Shown here piece after piece: positions 15,758-25,035 of a DNA stretch of 28,587 bases. This DNA is from CAWUIO01 sp963922455 (GTDB lineage: Bacteria; Bacteroidota; Bacteroidia; Cytophagales; Microscillaceae), in the NCBI GenBank assembly GCA_963922455.1, contig CAWUIO010000085.1:1-28587 (forward strand), given 5' to 3'. Position 1 is the stretch's first letter. Each line of letters opens with the position of its first letter. The position numbers and the translations under genes are program-made. The notes beneath the pieces are model-generated. The model searched no databases and was not told where the DNA came from. It saw only the letters and a program-made list of their open reading frames with translations.

Positions 15758-16687
15758 CTAAGAAAGTTCGGCTCTAATTTCTTGTAAAAGTTTGCTTCCC
15801 CCCTGTTCTAAAAGTTCAAGCGCACAGGCTTTTCCTAAGTTTTCGGAATCATGCAAGGGAGCTATTTTTTGGGATTGGATACGTTTTTTTCCATCAAGGC
15901 TAATGATACCGGCATGTAATTGCAAGCTCCCTTCAAGCTTCTGGGCCAAGCCAAAAATAGGCACACTACATCCCCCTTTCAGGGTTTTTAGCAGAGACCT
16001 TTCGGCTAGGATACAAGCTTCGGTTGTCGGGTGATTGCATAATTTGCGCAGTATGTTCTTTTTTTCTGGGGCTAAGCCGCGATGAGTTTGTAAGGCAATG
16101 CTTCCCTGCCCTACTGGGGGTACAAAGTGGTCTAAGTCCAACTTTTCCCGAATTAAGGCCTCATAGCCCATGCGTTTTACCCCCGCATAGGCCAATACAA
16201 TAGCCTTATAGCCTTCTTCTTCTAACTTTCGGAGGCGGGTTTGTAAATTTCCCCGGATATCTTTTACGTGTACGTGCGGGAAATAATGCCTTAGCCAAGC
16301 TTGACGACGGGTTGAGGAGGTACCAATGATGCTTCCTTGAGGCAATTGGGCCAGAGCTCCGATGTCTTGATGGCTTATCAGTACATCTTGCGGGTTTTCT
16401 CTTTCTCCGTAGGCAATAATTTCTAGATCTTCATCCAGTTGGGCTTGCATATCTTTGGCGCTATGAACAGCCACGTCAATGTCTTGGCTGCGCAATTGAT
16501 CCTCCAATTCGGCCGTAAAAAGCCCTTTGCTACCAATCTTAGACAGGGACCGGTCTAAGATTTTGTCCCCTTTGGTCTCGATGATGATGATTTCTGCTTC
16601 AAGCCCTCCCCCTTGTAATTGGGATTGTATGTGTTGGGTTTGCCAAAGAGCCAATCGGCTCCCACGGGTACCGAGTTTAATCTTCAT
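15758..16687 (-). CDS. hemC: Hydroxymethylbilane synthase (porphobilinogen deaminase)
   Basis: HemC polymerises four porphobilinogen molecules into hydroxymethylbilane in haem and related tetrapyrrole synthesis (EC 2.5.1.61), in the cytosol. The 309-aa length from the ATG at 16687 is normal; that start gives the standard family opening MKIKLGTRGSRLALWQT. Visible features: the catalytic Asp in VHSAKDM at 74-80, the arginines of GTSSTRRQAW (122-131) and DIRGNLQTRLRKL (143-155) that bind substrate carboxylates, and Cys240 in LKGGCSVPIF, where the dipyrromethane cofactor attaches. No other haem gene is adjacent. It begins 37 nt after the protease stop, so co-transcription is possible but functionally odd. 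Confidence 0.97.
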   Translation of the reverse strand: MKIKLGTRGSRLALWQTQHIQSQLQGGGLEAEIIIIETKGDKILDRSLSKIGSKGLFTAELEDQLRSQDIDVAVHSAKDMQAQLDEDLEIIAYGERENPQDVLISHQDIGALAQLPQGSIIGTSSTRRQAWLRHYFPHVHVKDIRGNLQTRLRKLEEEGYKAIVLAYAGVKRMGYEALIREKLDLDHFVPPVGQGSIALQTHRGLAPEKKNILRKLCNHPTTEACILAERSLLKTLKGGCSVPIFGLAQKLEGSLQLHAGIISLDGKKRIQSQKIAPLHDSENLGKACALELLEQGGSKLLQEIRAELS

Positions 16688-16724
16688 AAAAGAATTAGAA
16701 TTTCTCAAAATTCGAAGATAGGGC

Positions 16725-19406
16725 TTATTGCCGAATTATTTTGAACAAAAAGCCTCCTTTGCGGGTGTTAATTTTAATCAGGTAAAATCCCGGATTAAAA
16801 ATCTCCGTGTACAATTCTAAAAAAGTTGTACCGGACAGCCCTTGATCTTGAAGTAAATTTACATTACTTGGTGAAAAGTTGGCCTGGTCTTGGCTAATTC
16901 TTTGGACTCTAATCGAGTCACGCAAGCGGTTTCCTTGGGCATCAAATATCAGGACTTCGGATATATCTTCAGCCAAAAGGCCACCACTCAAACGAGCCCG
17001 TAGCTTCCCGTCTTCTCCTATAGGGTTGGGGTATAAAAAGATACTCGGCCTTAAAGTATCGCCGGGCTCAATTTGGTCGCCTTCTATACGAAAATTATCT
17101 ATAGCTACCCCTTCCCGGGTAATAGAATTGTCTGAACGAAATAGGAAGCGAAATTGAACATTGGGCTCACCAAGCCAAGCATCAAGGGGGTGAGAAATCA
17201 CTATTTGAGGCGATTCTTCGGCTAAAGGCCCAGACCAGGCTACGTTGACAAAGTCTTCAAAAGGTAAAAGCGTGGTATCGCTATTATACCAATTTTGCCC
17301 CGTAGTTTGATCGCCGAGGGTAAGCCAGTTTTGGCCACAATTTGTGCTTACCTGTACCTGTAAACCGTCAAAATCTTTCTCAATATCTCGGATCAAAGTA
17401 GCTTCCAGGCGGGCCTCCGATAATTGACTCAAATCAAAAATAGGGCTAAGTAGAAAAGAGTTTTCATTATTGGCATACTCTCCATCGGCATTCGTAACCC
17501 ATTGTATGCTTTGGCTTAGGTCGTCATTCAACATATCACCTTGGAGGGTGCTACGCTCCCAACTAGAGCTAGTTCCTCCACTTAGCCAATTCCCACTGTC
17601 GACATCAAAGTTGTCAGCATAAGGAAAGGAGTCTACAAAAGGCTGAAAGCCGGTTTGAATCAACAAGTTGCTTTGATTATTGGTGCTGAGGCCATCTGAA
17701 GTCCCAGTTATTGACACCTCTGCCCTTACTTCGTAGGTAGTATCGGTTAATGAGTAATCCAATAAGACTATAGCTCGGTACAGGCTATCAGGAGCCACAT
17801 TGTTTACCGTGATACGTCCCGAATCAAGGACAACAGAATCTAAAACCAGTTCATATGACAAGCTGAATTCTTGAATAGTATTTGTTCCGGCATTATACAC
17901 AGTAAATGCAGTAGGAGTTTCATTGATATACAGGCAGGTTTGGGGCTCGATACTGTAAAGAATGACCTCATTTTCGGGCCGGATTCCATTCCAACCATTT
18001 AAAAAATTAGCTCCGGCATTAATAGGATCGAGCCAGTCGGATAAGCGTGCCTCCGGGTTGGACCCTGAAGACCAGGATTTGGAGAACCGTCCATAATAAT
18101 CTGAACCTCCAGGGTTGTTGCACGAGGCACCGCCTCCAAAAAGCTGTCCGATCACAGCTTTATTCTCCCTATTAAAAAGAGGGGCTCCCGAGGAGCCTCT
18201 TTCGGTTGTGCCCTGTTCCCAGACTACTTCCCAGGCGTGGTCAGCAGGTAGTGTACGGCCTTGAATGCTCACTGAGGTAATCTCGGTTGAGTCTTGGTCA
18301 ATAGCAATTTTCTTTATATCTCCCGAGGGGTGGTGTATACAAACCGTTTGGGCGGGAACGTTCCCTCTGTTATCCCAAGCATTATAATAGGCTTGATACG
18401 CATCAGGTATAGATTCTGAAAGCTCTAGGAGAAGTAAATCGGAGTTTAAATTTTTGGCTATGATCTGAGCCCCTGAAATGGATTGGTCCCGGGCCGGCTC
18501 CCCTACGGGGTTATTGCAGGTTTGCGATTCATAATTGAAAACAAAAACCCACGTATCAATATACGACTGGCCAAGGTCTCGTTCGCAGTGCAGTCCGGTT
18601 AGCAGGTAGGGTTTTTTATCCCAAGCTGTATTATTGAGGAGAGATCCGGTACAAACGGCTGAGCCATTGGCCTGAGTAAGCACAATATTGACAATGCCCC
18701 TTCTTTGCTCTTGCCACTCATCGCCTTCGGGACAGGCTACATTGATATTACAGGAATTAGATTCTCCAAAGTCTTTTAAACTATTTCCCTCCTTGGTTTG
18801 GGCCCCGCCTATGGGCCTGAATCCATAATCAACCCGCCATAAATTCAAATGGGGCTCTTCTTTTACTTTCTTGGGGCTGTAGTATTCTAAATACATGATA
18901 TCTCCGGGCAAAATATCTGTGCCGAAGCGGGCACTCGTTTTATTATTTTGGTAGGTAAATGCCCCCAAAATGGATTCTCCACCTTCGGTAAATAAATACA
19001 GTTTGGCTCCCTTGGGTATATAAAAATCATCAAAAATTGCTCGGAGAGAAGAAGCGCCCGGAGCTTCAATTTTTAAGCGCCAGAGTCGGTCTCCATTAGA
19101 AAGTGTTTCCCAAACTCCGGCAATTTCCGGGTTAAGTTTAACACTGACAGCTTTGGCAAACATATTTTCGGGAGATTCGATTTTGAGTTGATCAAAATCT
19201 TCGGTTGGAACTTGATAGCTAGGTAAGCGGGCTGACTCGATTAATTGGCTTTTAAAGTGGCTACCTAAACTCATTGGGCTTCCCCCATAATGGATTTGGG
19301 CTAAGGCTGATAAGTTCCCTAAGCAAACTAAACAAGTTGCCACAAAGATCTGAGTCAGCGTGGGGGAAAGCAGAGATCTCCATACTAAGCTTCTCCATGG
19401 ATTCAT
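16725..19406 (-). CDS. Secreted trypsin-like (lysyl endopeptidase-like) protease with T9SS domain
   Basis: An 893-aa multidomain secreted protease. A signal peptide covers about 1-37. A pro- or beta-domain spans about 60-200. The chymotrypsin-fold protease domain (about 220-470) has His273 in LLTGLHCE, probable Asp323 in NSDLLLLEL and Ser406 in ERGSSGAPLF; the GGGASCN segment and paired cysteines recall Achromobacter lysyl endopeptidase. An Ig/CARDB-like module (about 485-585) and a MAM/jelly-roll-like module (about 595-780, ending AIDNFRIEG) follow. The C-terminus (about 788-893) looks like a type A T9SS sorting domain: SIFLYPNP, then a closing GFYLIKINTRKGGFLFKIIRQ-like strand pattern (the first and last residues of it fit the family). 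It is thus exported across the outer membrane and probably surface-attached or released. Confidence 0.87.
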   Translation of the reverse strand: MNPWRSLVWRSLLSPTLTQIFVATCLVCLGNLSALAQIHYGGSPMSLGSHFKSQLIESARLPSYQVPTEDFDQLKIESPENMFAKAVSVKLNPEIAGVWETLSNGDRLWRLKIEAPGASSLRAIFDDFYIPKGAKLYLFTEGGESILGAFTYQNNKTSARFGTDILPGDIMYLEYYSPKKVKEEPHLNLWRVDYGFRPIGGAQTKEGNSLKDFGESNSCNINVACPEGDEWQEQRRGIVNIVLTQANGSAVCTGSLLNNTAWDKKPYLLTGLHCERDLGQSYIDTWVFVFNYESQTCNNPVGEPARDQSISGAQIIAKNLNSDLLLLELSESIPDAYQAYYNAWDNRGNVPAQTVCIHHPSGDIKKIAIDQDSTEITSVSIQGRTLPADHAWEVVWEQGTTERGSSGAPLFNRENKAVIGQLFGGGASCNNPGGSDYYGRFSKSWSSGSNPEARLSDWLDPINAGANFLNGWNGIRPENEVILYSIEPQTCLYINETPTAFTVYNAGTNTIQEFSLSYELVLDSVVLDSGRITVNNVAPDSLYRAIVLLDYSLTDTTYEVRAEVSITGTSDGLSTNNQSNLLIQTGFQPFVDSFPYADNFDVDSGNWLSGGTSSSWERSTLQGDMLNDDLSQSIQWVTNADGEYANNENSFLLSPIFDLSQLSEARLEATLIRDIEKDFDGLQVQVSTNCGQNWLTLGDQTTGQNWYNSDTTLLPFEDFVNVAWSGPLAEESPQIVISHPLDAWLGEPNVQFRFLFRSDNSITREGVAIDNFRIEGDQIEPGDTLRPSIFLYPNPIGEDGKLRARLSGGLLAEDISEVLIFDAQGNRLRDSIRVQRISQDQANFSPSNVNLLQDQGLSGTTFLELYTEIFNPGFYLIKINTRKGGFLFKIIRQ

Positions 19407-19528
19407 AAACAGGCAAATTAATCTCCCATTGTTGGGGAGAAAGTGAAAATTAGTAAAAAATAATTTTCAGAGCTGGTTGTGTGTGAGGTGATTTAATTCG
19501 TATTCAGCCTTGAAGGGGCTTACGGTGA

Positions 19529-22060
19529 TTATTGTGAGATCAAATTAATAAAAAGGCGATAAGCACCACTCACTCCTGCCGGTAGTTCCCGGAAAAAGGA
19601 CAGACCTGTGTAAATAAACGTACCTTGGCCATATTTCGTATACAGCAGGCCCCCGCTTAACTCTTTTTCACCTGGGTCTTGCGAAGATAGGATAGTTTGG
19701 TAGCGATCATCCCATTTATTGGCAAAATATAGGCCTCTTTCTTGAACCCAGCCATCAAAATCTTTTTGCGTAATTTTATTGGGTTGGTTTAAAACAGGAT
19801 GCTTGGGTTTTAAGAATTTCATAGGGGCTTCTTCCACGGTCACCCGGTCACGGGATAATTTCATGGGATAGGGCCCAATTTCATCCAATACCAAGCGTCG
19901 GTTGGTTTGGTACTGTACTACCAAGTTCCCTCCATTCTTTACATATTCAAGTAGATTTTTCTGAGCGAATTTAAGCCAGCTTTGGGTATTGTAAGCTCTT
20001 ATGCCTACTACGATAGCGTCAAAATCGCTTAGATCTTGCTCGAGAGAAGTTTGGTTCAACTCTGTTACTTGATAATCAAATTGCATGAGGCTTTCGGGAA
20101 TAGCATCTCCTGCCCCGGGGATGTATCCAATATTTTTACCGGCAGTTTTTAAATCTAGCTTTACCAAACGAATTTCGGTAGGAGGAAAAACGGTCTGGGT
20201 AGGAATGTGGGGGTACTCGATTACTTTTATTCCATTAGTAGGATGAAAAGCTGTTTCTTGATCTAACTTAACCAATACTTTTAGGTAAGCATCCGAAACA
20301 AAGCTGGGGGGGGTAAGCTTTACTTTTACATTTTGGGTTTCATCCTTTTCGCTTAATTGAAAGCGGTACTCGGCAGGCTCAGCTTTCCATCCCTCGGGGA
20401 GCTCTAACTTGAAAGTACCCGAAACCTGGGCTTTCCCAGCCTGGACTTTTAGGTTTACGGTTTTGGCATCATTTCCGGCAAAAAGAACTGAGTTGAGGTT
20501 TTGGCTAATAAGTACAGGAGGTACAATGGTCAAGTCACGATATAATTCCCCTTTATCGGGTTGTGTCCATTTATATTGTACTTTCTGTTTAAATGTGAGG
20601 CTTTGCCCAAACATCTGGACCTCCGCTTGTACCATAAGGGGAGCTTCATTTTCGGGGTATCCCACTAATTCTGGATTATTAATCTGGAAGAGACCTTTAC
20701 CTGGTCGGTCTATTAACCAATAAGGCTGGGAATTAGAAATAGTAGAAGGCACTTTAATGCCTATTTTAGGGTTAAACATTTTACCCTTTTCCAAATTCAT
20801 GGGCATTCCCGAATGGGTATACACTTCTTCACCGTAGACATCCACAATCTTTAAAGACTTTACTTCTATGTCATCGCTCAAACGGCTCATCAATTCTAAG
20901 GTAATGCCTAAGGAGTCCCCTGGGCTAATCACGGAAGTTGCGGCATCGGCATCCAGCCAGAAAGCCGAACAGGCTTTAATGAGAGATTTTAATTCATTTT
21001 GTTTGTAAGTTATCCAGTAGCGGCTATCGGCATCTTTTTTAGGATGGGCTTGCATAGCGGCATAGGCTTTGAGTAATTCTGGTAAGATTTTTTGAGGGGC
21101 ACGGGAGCTATACTTTTCTAGTGCCTCCTTTAGGGGATTAGAGATGTTCGAGGATTCGGGCAATCTACTCCAGGTCAGGTTGATATTGTCTAATAAATCA
21201 TCTTCAGCTTTCTCTCCAGCCATATGCATCACATAATCGGTCCGTTCTGTACGAGACCGGGTAGCGCCAAAACCCTGGCTTCGGTGCATACTTCGGCTCA
21301 TAGCGGCAATTACCATATGAGACTTCCCAAGAAGGGTATTGTACGTACCTATTTCCACTGGATACGTTTGAGCCGAATCAGGTGGAAGATTGCTAAATAC
21401 ACCCCTTCGTCGAGAATAACAGTTCCACAACAGCCTTTTAGCTTGCCAGACAGGATAGCTATCTAATTGTTCAGGAAATTTAGTCGGGTCGGCTGCGGCC
21501 GAAAAGGCTTCAATGGCAAGCAAAGCTGAGGCTTCGTGGTGGCCGTGTCCGGCATTACGCGTTGGGGGAAACCGGGTAATGATCACATCTGGACGGTATT
21601 TACGGATAATCTGAACCACATCAGAAAGCACCAAATCGCGGTCCCATATTTGGAAAGTCTCACGAGCGTGTTTGGAATAGCCAAAATCGTTGGCTCGGGA
21701 AAAAAATTGCTCTCCCCCATCAATTCTTCGGGCTTGCAATAACTCCTGGGTACGGATTAAGCCCATTAACTCTCTCTGCTCGGGGCCAATCAGATTTTGC
21801 CCCCCATCTCCCCGAGTGAGTGATAAGTAAGCCGTACGTACCAATCGGTCATTGGATAGGTAGGTAAGCATGGCCGTGTTTTCATCATCTGGGTGAGCGG
21901 CCACGTATAAAACAGATCCTAAAACTTGTAGCTTTTCGAGCTTTAGTAAAATTTCGCCACTAGAAAGGGTTGGAGGGGCCTGGGCGCTTACTGGATGCGA
22001 AAAAAAACACAATCCAATGAGTAGACTAAGTATACTATATAGGGTAAGATATCGTCTCAT
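19529..22060 (-). CDS. Secreted PIG-L/LmbE-family deacetylase
   Basis: An 843-aa exported protein. Signal peptide 1-26 (cleavage near VSAQ-AP). The PIG-L (LmbE) zinc-dependent deacetylase domain spans about 45-290: AHPDDE at 55-60 gives the zinc His/Asp and catalytic Asp, and GHGHHEAS at 171-178 the distal His ligand. Family members remove N-acetyl groups from amino sugars and their conjugates. Downstream, about 370-600 is beta-sandwich-like and about 670-843 resembles a Rossmann-like ThuA/GATase-type domain (VGIRAYNT, YVKNGGNLVVQYQT). This long layout occurs in secreted Bacteroidota homologues; substrate unknown, probably an extracellular glycan. A promoter matching the phylum consensus precedes the ATG at 22060. 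Confidence 0.9.
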   Translation of the reverse strand: MRRYLTLYSILSLLIGLCFFSHPVSAQAPPTLSSGEILLKLEKLQVLGSVLYVAAHPDDENTAMLTYLSNDRLVRTAYLSLTRGDGGQNLIGPEQRELMGLIRTQELLQARRIDGGEQFFSRANDFGYSKHARETFQIWDRDLVLSDVVQIIRKYRPDVIITRFPPTRNAGHGHHEASALLAIEAFSAAADPTKFPEQLDSYPVWQAKRLLWNCYSRRRGVFSNLPPDSAQTYPVEIGTYNTLLGKSHMVIAAMSRSMHRSQGFGATRSRTERTDYVMHMAGEKAEDDLLDNINLTWSRLPESSNISNPLKEALEKYSSRAPQKILPELLKAYAAMQAHPKKDADSRYWITYKQNELKSLIKACSAFWLDADAATSVISPGDSLGITLELMSRLSDDIEVKSLKIVDVYGEEVYTHSGMPMNLEKGKMFNPKIGIKVPSTISNSQPYWLIDRPGKGLFQINNPELVGYPENEAPLMVQAEVQMFGQSLTFKQKVQYKWTQPDKGELYRDLTIVPPVLISQNLNSVLFAGNDAKTVNLKVQAGKAQVSGTFKLELPEGWKAEPAEYRFQLSEKDETQNVKVKLTPPSFVSDAYLKVLVKLDQETAFHPTNGIKVIEYPHIPTQTVFPPTEIRLVKLDLKTAGKNIGYIPGAGDAIPESLMQFDYQVTELNQTSLEQDLSDFDAIVVGIRAYNTQSWLKFAQKNLLEYVKNGGNLVVQYQTNRRLVLDEIGPYPMKLSRDRVTVEEAPMKFLKPKHPVLNQPNKITQKDFDGWVQERGLYFANKWDDRYQTILSSQDPGEKELSGGLLYTKYGQGTFIYTGLSFFRELPAGVSGAYRLFINLISQ

Positions 22061-22089
22061 GTTGCAAATCCGGAATTTTTACCGACTAA

Positions 22090-22120
22090 CAAATATAAGA
22101 CAGTATTGACATTTACGAAA
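22090..22120 (-). promoter_or_regulatory. Bacteroidota-type promoter for the PIG-L gene
   Basis: Minus strand: TTTC (22117-22120, one mismatch to TTTG), 19 nt, then TATATTTG (22090-22097), a perfect TAnnTTTG -7 box. It leaves about 25 nt of leader before the ATG at 22060. Confidence 0.65.
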
Positions 22121-22188
22121 GTGATCTAGTAAATATAACAGTAGTAGAAGCGATCAGAATAGTTGTTTTTTGGAAAAAATAAAAAGAC

Positions 22189-22863
22189 TTAGGCATCCTG
22201 ATAACTCGCAATTAAATGGTTGAGTGAACTTTCCTTAATGTTACGGAAATTTTCCCGATGGTGCTCATCCATTTTTTTCAAAAGGAGTAGGAGTTGGGTT
22301 TTTTCTATATCACTCAGGCTTGCACATACAATTTGCGCAACTTTAAACATTTCGGGGAAGGTAGAGTGTATGACTTCCCGTCCTTTTTCGGTGATTTTTA
22401 GTCTTTTGGTACGCTTATCTTGGGTGTCATTATACTCCTCGATGAGTTCCTTGCGAAGCAAGCGTTTGATTACTTCGGTGCCCGATGGGGTTTCCATGTA
22501 ATTCATACGGATCAATTCGGCTTTAGACAAATTAGGTCTATGGGATAGGGTAGCCAGAAAGCCAAAATCATCTGTGGCTGGAAGAAATTTGACGTCTAAT
22601 GCTTTTTTAGTGTAGAGTTTTAAAAACTTGGCCAAGTTGCTGAGCATCCTACTGATCTGTTGGTCATAGTTTATACTGGAATGATCCGAATTCGCAGAGA
22701 TAGGGAAATCGTATTCGTGAAGGTGAGTGGATAGTTGTTCAGGAGACTGAATGATCATACTGATAAGCCATACGGAAAAATGCTCTAGGTTTTGCCCCTC
22801 ATCGTGTTTATCATAAGCATCTACCAATTTGATGAGCTGATTTATAAGTTTGTATTTATCCAT
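22189..22863 (-). CDS. MarR-family transcriptional regulator with N-terminal extension
   Basis: A 224-aa DNA-binding protein. The winged-helix domain spans about 95-200: LSKAELIRMNYMETPSGTEVIKRLLRK covers helices including the recognition helix, and EYNDTQDKRTKRLKITEKGREVI is the beta-wing with the family's D-x-R motif. The N-terminal 85 residues are longer than in a typical 140-150-aa MarR and may help dimerisation or ligand sensing. It is on the same strand as the PIG-L gene downstream, with 128 nt between them including that gene's own promoter, so it may regulate it or be independent. No operator recognised. Confidence 0.82.
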   Translation of the reverse strand: MDKYKLINQLIKLVDAYDKHDEGQNLEHFSVWLISMIIQSPEQLSTHLHEYDFPISANSDHSSINYDQQISRMLSNLAKFLKLYTKKALDVKFLPATDDFGFLATLSHRPNLSKAELIRMNYMETPSGTEVIKRLLRKELIEEYNDTQDKRTKRLKITEKGREVIHSTFPEMFKVAQIVCASLSDIEKTQLLLLLKKMDEHHRENFRNIKESSLNHLIASYQDA

Positions 22864-22985
22864 TGATGTAAAAAGTTTATCATTTTTTCGGTAAATCTAA
22901 GCTTTGATTAACCTTTGCTGCATTATTTAGTCTTAAATTTAAACAAAATACCTAGGATTAGTATGCAAACCTGTAAATTATTATG

Positions 22986-23023
22986 ACAAAAAAAATTTGG
23001 AACCCTTAACAGGGCCCCAAATT
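22986..23023 (-). terminator. Intrinsic terminator of the TPR gene
   Basis: A two-part stem: AATTTGG with CCAAATT (22994-23000 and 23017-23023) and CCCT with AGGG inside, followed on the minus strand by a run of T (A run at 22988-22995). It lies 62 nt after the TPR stop codon. Confidence 0.85.
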
Positions 23024-23085
23024 ATTATTAAATAGTCTGTGTCAATCGGAAACTCCTTGGCGTGGGAGTAAAAAAAGAAAAGTAT

Positions 23086-23922
23086 TTAATGGCAGCCGTG
23101 TTCAACAAGTTCGTGGGCATCACTCACCCCCAAATCGATGGCCTTGTGATAGTCCTGACAAGCTCCGTCGTGGTCGCCAATGGCAAATCGAGCCGCACCT
23201 CTACCTAGGTATGCTTTGCCGTCTGTATTATCCAAAGCAATGGATTTGTCAAAGCTCAACACGGCCCCTTCATAATCGCGTATTTCCATTTGGCTCTCTC
23301 CTTTCATTCGGAGCTTGCGGGCTTCGGTTATTTCTAATTTGTGTATCTGGCCTGACTCCTCTCCCCGAGAAGTCATAAATTTTCGGGGCTTAAAATCAGC
23401 ATCACAATATTTTGATAAAAGGTCGGCGGCTTCCTGGCTTCCCATTTCAGCGGCCTGATGCCAATCGGCACATGCTTCATCCCCTTTGCTTAGACGATGA
23501 TTTAAAGAGCCCCGCATCGTGTATGCGGCCGCAAAACCTGGGTCAATCCTAACCGCTAAATTTAAATCTTCCATGGCTTCCTCGTATTTACGTAATGCGA
23601 AAAAGAGGGCTCCCCGGCTACTTAGTGGCTCTGGGTCATTGGGGCTTAATTCTATGGCCTTCGTAAAGTTAATGAGCGCATGATCGTAATTTTGTAAAAT
23701 GTAATTCACATTTCCTAAATTGTGATATGCCTTGGCCATTTTTGGGTTTAAGGCTAGTGCTTGCTTGTAGTCAGCCATGGCTGCTAGGTACTTCTGTTGA
23801 CTAAACTTCCGGTTACCCGCCAATAATAATTCTCGGGCTGTTTGAGATTGGGCTAGTAAAGGAATTAGAATTAATGATGCAAGCGTAATTAAAATTTTAG
23901 GGCTTTTTTTGAACGCTACCAT
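23086..23922 (-). CDS. Exported TPR-repeat protein
   Basis: A 278-aa protein. The start at 23922 is preferred because it begins a signal peptide (KKSPKILITLASLILIPLLAQSQ, cleavage near residue 27); an upstream ATG at 23982 would add 20 residues before it. TPR repeats occupy about 29-62, 63-96, 97-130 and 131-165, with the usual A-x-x-x-Y/F-x-x-A and NP/DP ends. After a spacer (about 175-200) a second TPR set runs 200-278. Both sets end in the same Cys-bearing motif: GD-x-x-A-C-x-D, then A-x-x-x-G-x-x-x-A, then a Cys, with 22 residues between cysteines each time (151/173 and 255/277). It is a scaffold or adaptor in the periplasm; partner unknown. Confidence 0.87.
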   Translation of the reverse strand: MVAFKKSPKILITLASLILIPLLAQSQTARELLLAGNRKFSQQKYLAAMADYKQALALNPKMAKAYHNLGNVNYILQNYDHALINFTKAIELSPNDPEPLSSRGALFFALRKYEEAMEDLNLAVRIDPGFAAAYTMRGSLNHRLSKGDEACADWHQAAEMGSQEAADLLSKYCDADFKPRKFMTSRGEESGQIHKLEITEARKLRMKGESQMEIRDYEGAVLSFDKSIALDNTDGKAYLGRGAARFAIGDHDGACQDYHKAIDLGVSDAHELVEHGCH

Positions 23923-24289
23923 AGTCTTTAAAATCAGTATTTGAAGGTCTCTTGTTATTGCGTAAGGTATCGTCTCTTTCACTTGGTTTCCTTACTGGTA
24001 AACCTAAGCTCCAAAAACAGACCAAACATCCCAGGGTGTGTAACCTGGAAAATTACAAACTGTAAATATCTGACAATAAGTGCTTTAAGTGAGGGTGGAT
24101 TGTGTGTGAGAAAATAATAGCTTGTGCATAATCTCCCATACTGGGAAAAAAACTCTAATTACGGCCTTTTTTCTTACCTAATGTTAAAACGATGTAAAAT
24201 TCAAATTAGTGCGTTCATTTTAAGATTACGCAACATTTGTACCAAAATCTCGTATAAACAAGGTAAATCTCTTTGTAAACGAGGCAAAA
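23923..24289. other. 367-bp intergenic region with a tandem repeat
   Basis: No convincing gene. The only structure I see is two near-identical tandem units, 24246-24265 and 24266-24286, both reading AATCTC, then T-TAAAC-AGG-A. They lie just beyond the stop of the membrane protein gene ending at 24290. No clear promoter for the TPR gene was found. Confidence 0.5.
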
Positions 24290-24880
24290 TCATATGCGGT
24301 GGATGGTTTTGAGGTAGGTAAATTTGCCCATTTTGTATTTCTTACGAATGAGAAAAAGCTTCAATAATAGCCCTCCGGCTAATATACCACCACTCACCGT
24401 TAAGGTTTCTCGCGTAGTAGTAAATGAATTATTTACGAGGTCGATTAAAAAGTAGCCTCCCCCCGCTAGTATACTAAAATTACTTAGCAAACGAATGGCC
24501 CTGCGTTTCCTACGGACAAAGATGTACTCTATTTGGGAAATATCTATCTTCACACCTTTTACTTGGACATACCCATCCCCCACACCCTCAATCATCCCTC
24601 GGTACTTAAAAGAATCACCCTTTAAGCGAAACCATAACTCTTGCCCTTTAAAAAAACGTATCCTTTTGACCCTCCCTCTTTTTTCAAGAGCCAAAAACCA
24701 GTCTCCTAAGAACAGACTATCCCGCTCTTGTAAGGTATTGAGGCTGTCTTCCCCGGTCTCTACGGCTTGTTCTTTTTTCTTTTGGGCTTGTACAGGAGTA
24801 TAAAACAGGCTTATGAGCAGGATCAACCAGCCCCCTCCCCTTAGTAAATAATTTCTACAATATCTTGATTTCATATGCAT
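24290..24880 (-). CDS. Exported/membrane protein of unknown function
   Basis: A 196-aa protein with a cleavable-looking N-terminal signal (GGGWLILLISLFYTPVQAQ, about 15-33), a soluble beta-rich central part and two hydrophobic helices at about 134-150 and 161-177, ending in a basic tail. The centre contains LKGDSFKYRGMIEGVGDGYVQVKGVKIDISQIEYI (given here only as a pattern: G-D-x-x-x-Y-x-G-x-I-x-G-V-G-D, then I-x-I-x-x-I-x-x-I), which resembles a small beta-barrel seen in many Bacteroidota membrane proteins. Its function is unknown. The start may be the ATG at 24880 or at 24874 two codons later. The gene looks monocistronic, transcribed towards the intergenic region before the TPR gene. Confidence 0.7.
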   Translation of the reverse strand: MHMKSRYCRNYLLRGGGWLILLISLFYTPVQAQKKKEQAVETGEDSLNTLQERDSLFLGDWFLALEKRGRVKRIRFFKGQELWFRLKGDSFKYRGMIEGVGDGYVQVKGVKIDISQIEYIFVRRKRRAIRLLSNFSILAGGGYFLIDLVNNSFTTTRETLTVSGGILAGGLLLKLFLIRKKYKMGKFTYLKTIHRI

Positions 24881-24976
24881 CCGACCAGAGGTAGACTTTG
24901 GCTTTAAAAGATGCTAAAAATAGAAAAGATTTAGGATTTTGATGACCCACTAGTTTATGAGCTCCCCTACATTAAC

Positions 24977-25006
24977 AAAAAAAAGCTGCCCAGGATGGAG
25001 CAGCTT
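24977..25006 (-). terminator. Intrinsic terminator of the CHASE2/FecR-like operon
   Basis: AAGCTGC pairs with GCAGCTT (24983-24989 with 25000-25006), followed on the minus strand by eight T (A at 24977-24984). It begins 30 nt past the stop of the FecR-like gene. Confidence 0.88.
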
Positions 25007-25035
25007 CATTATTTATGTACGTTTACACTAGGGGC

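Noticed and set aside
19474..19488. TTGTGTGTGAG shared by 19474-19488 and 24096-24110, both upstream of minus-strand secreted-protein genes
   Set aside because: Only 11 bp of low-complexity GT sequence, at different distances from the starts (about 75 and 180 nt); chance is likely.
24124..24312. Plus-strand 62-codon ORF in the gap upstream of the TPR gene
   Set aside because: No Shine-Dalgarno or family resemblance, runs through the tandem repeat and into the antisense of the next gene.
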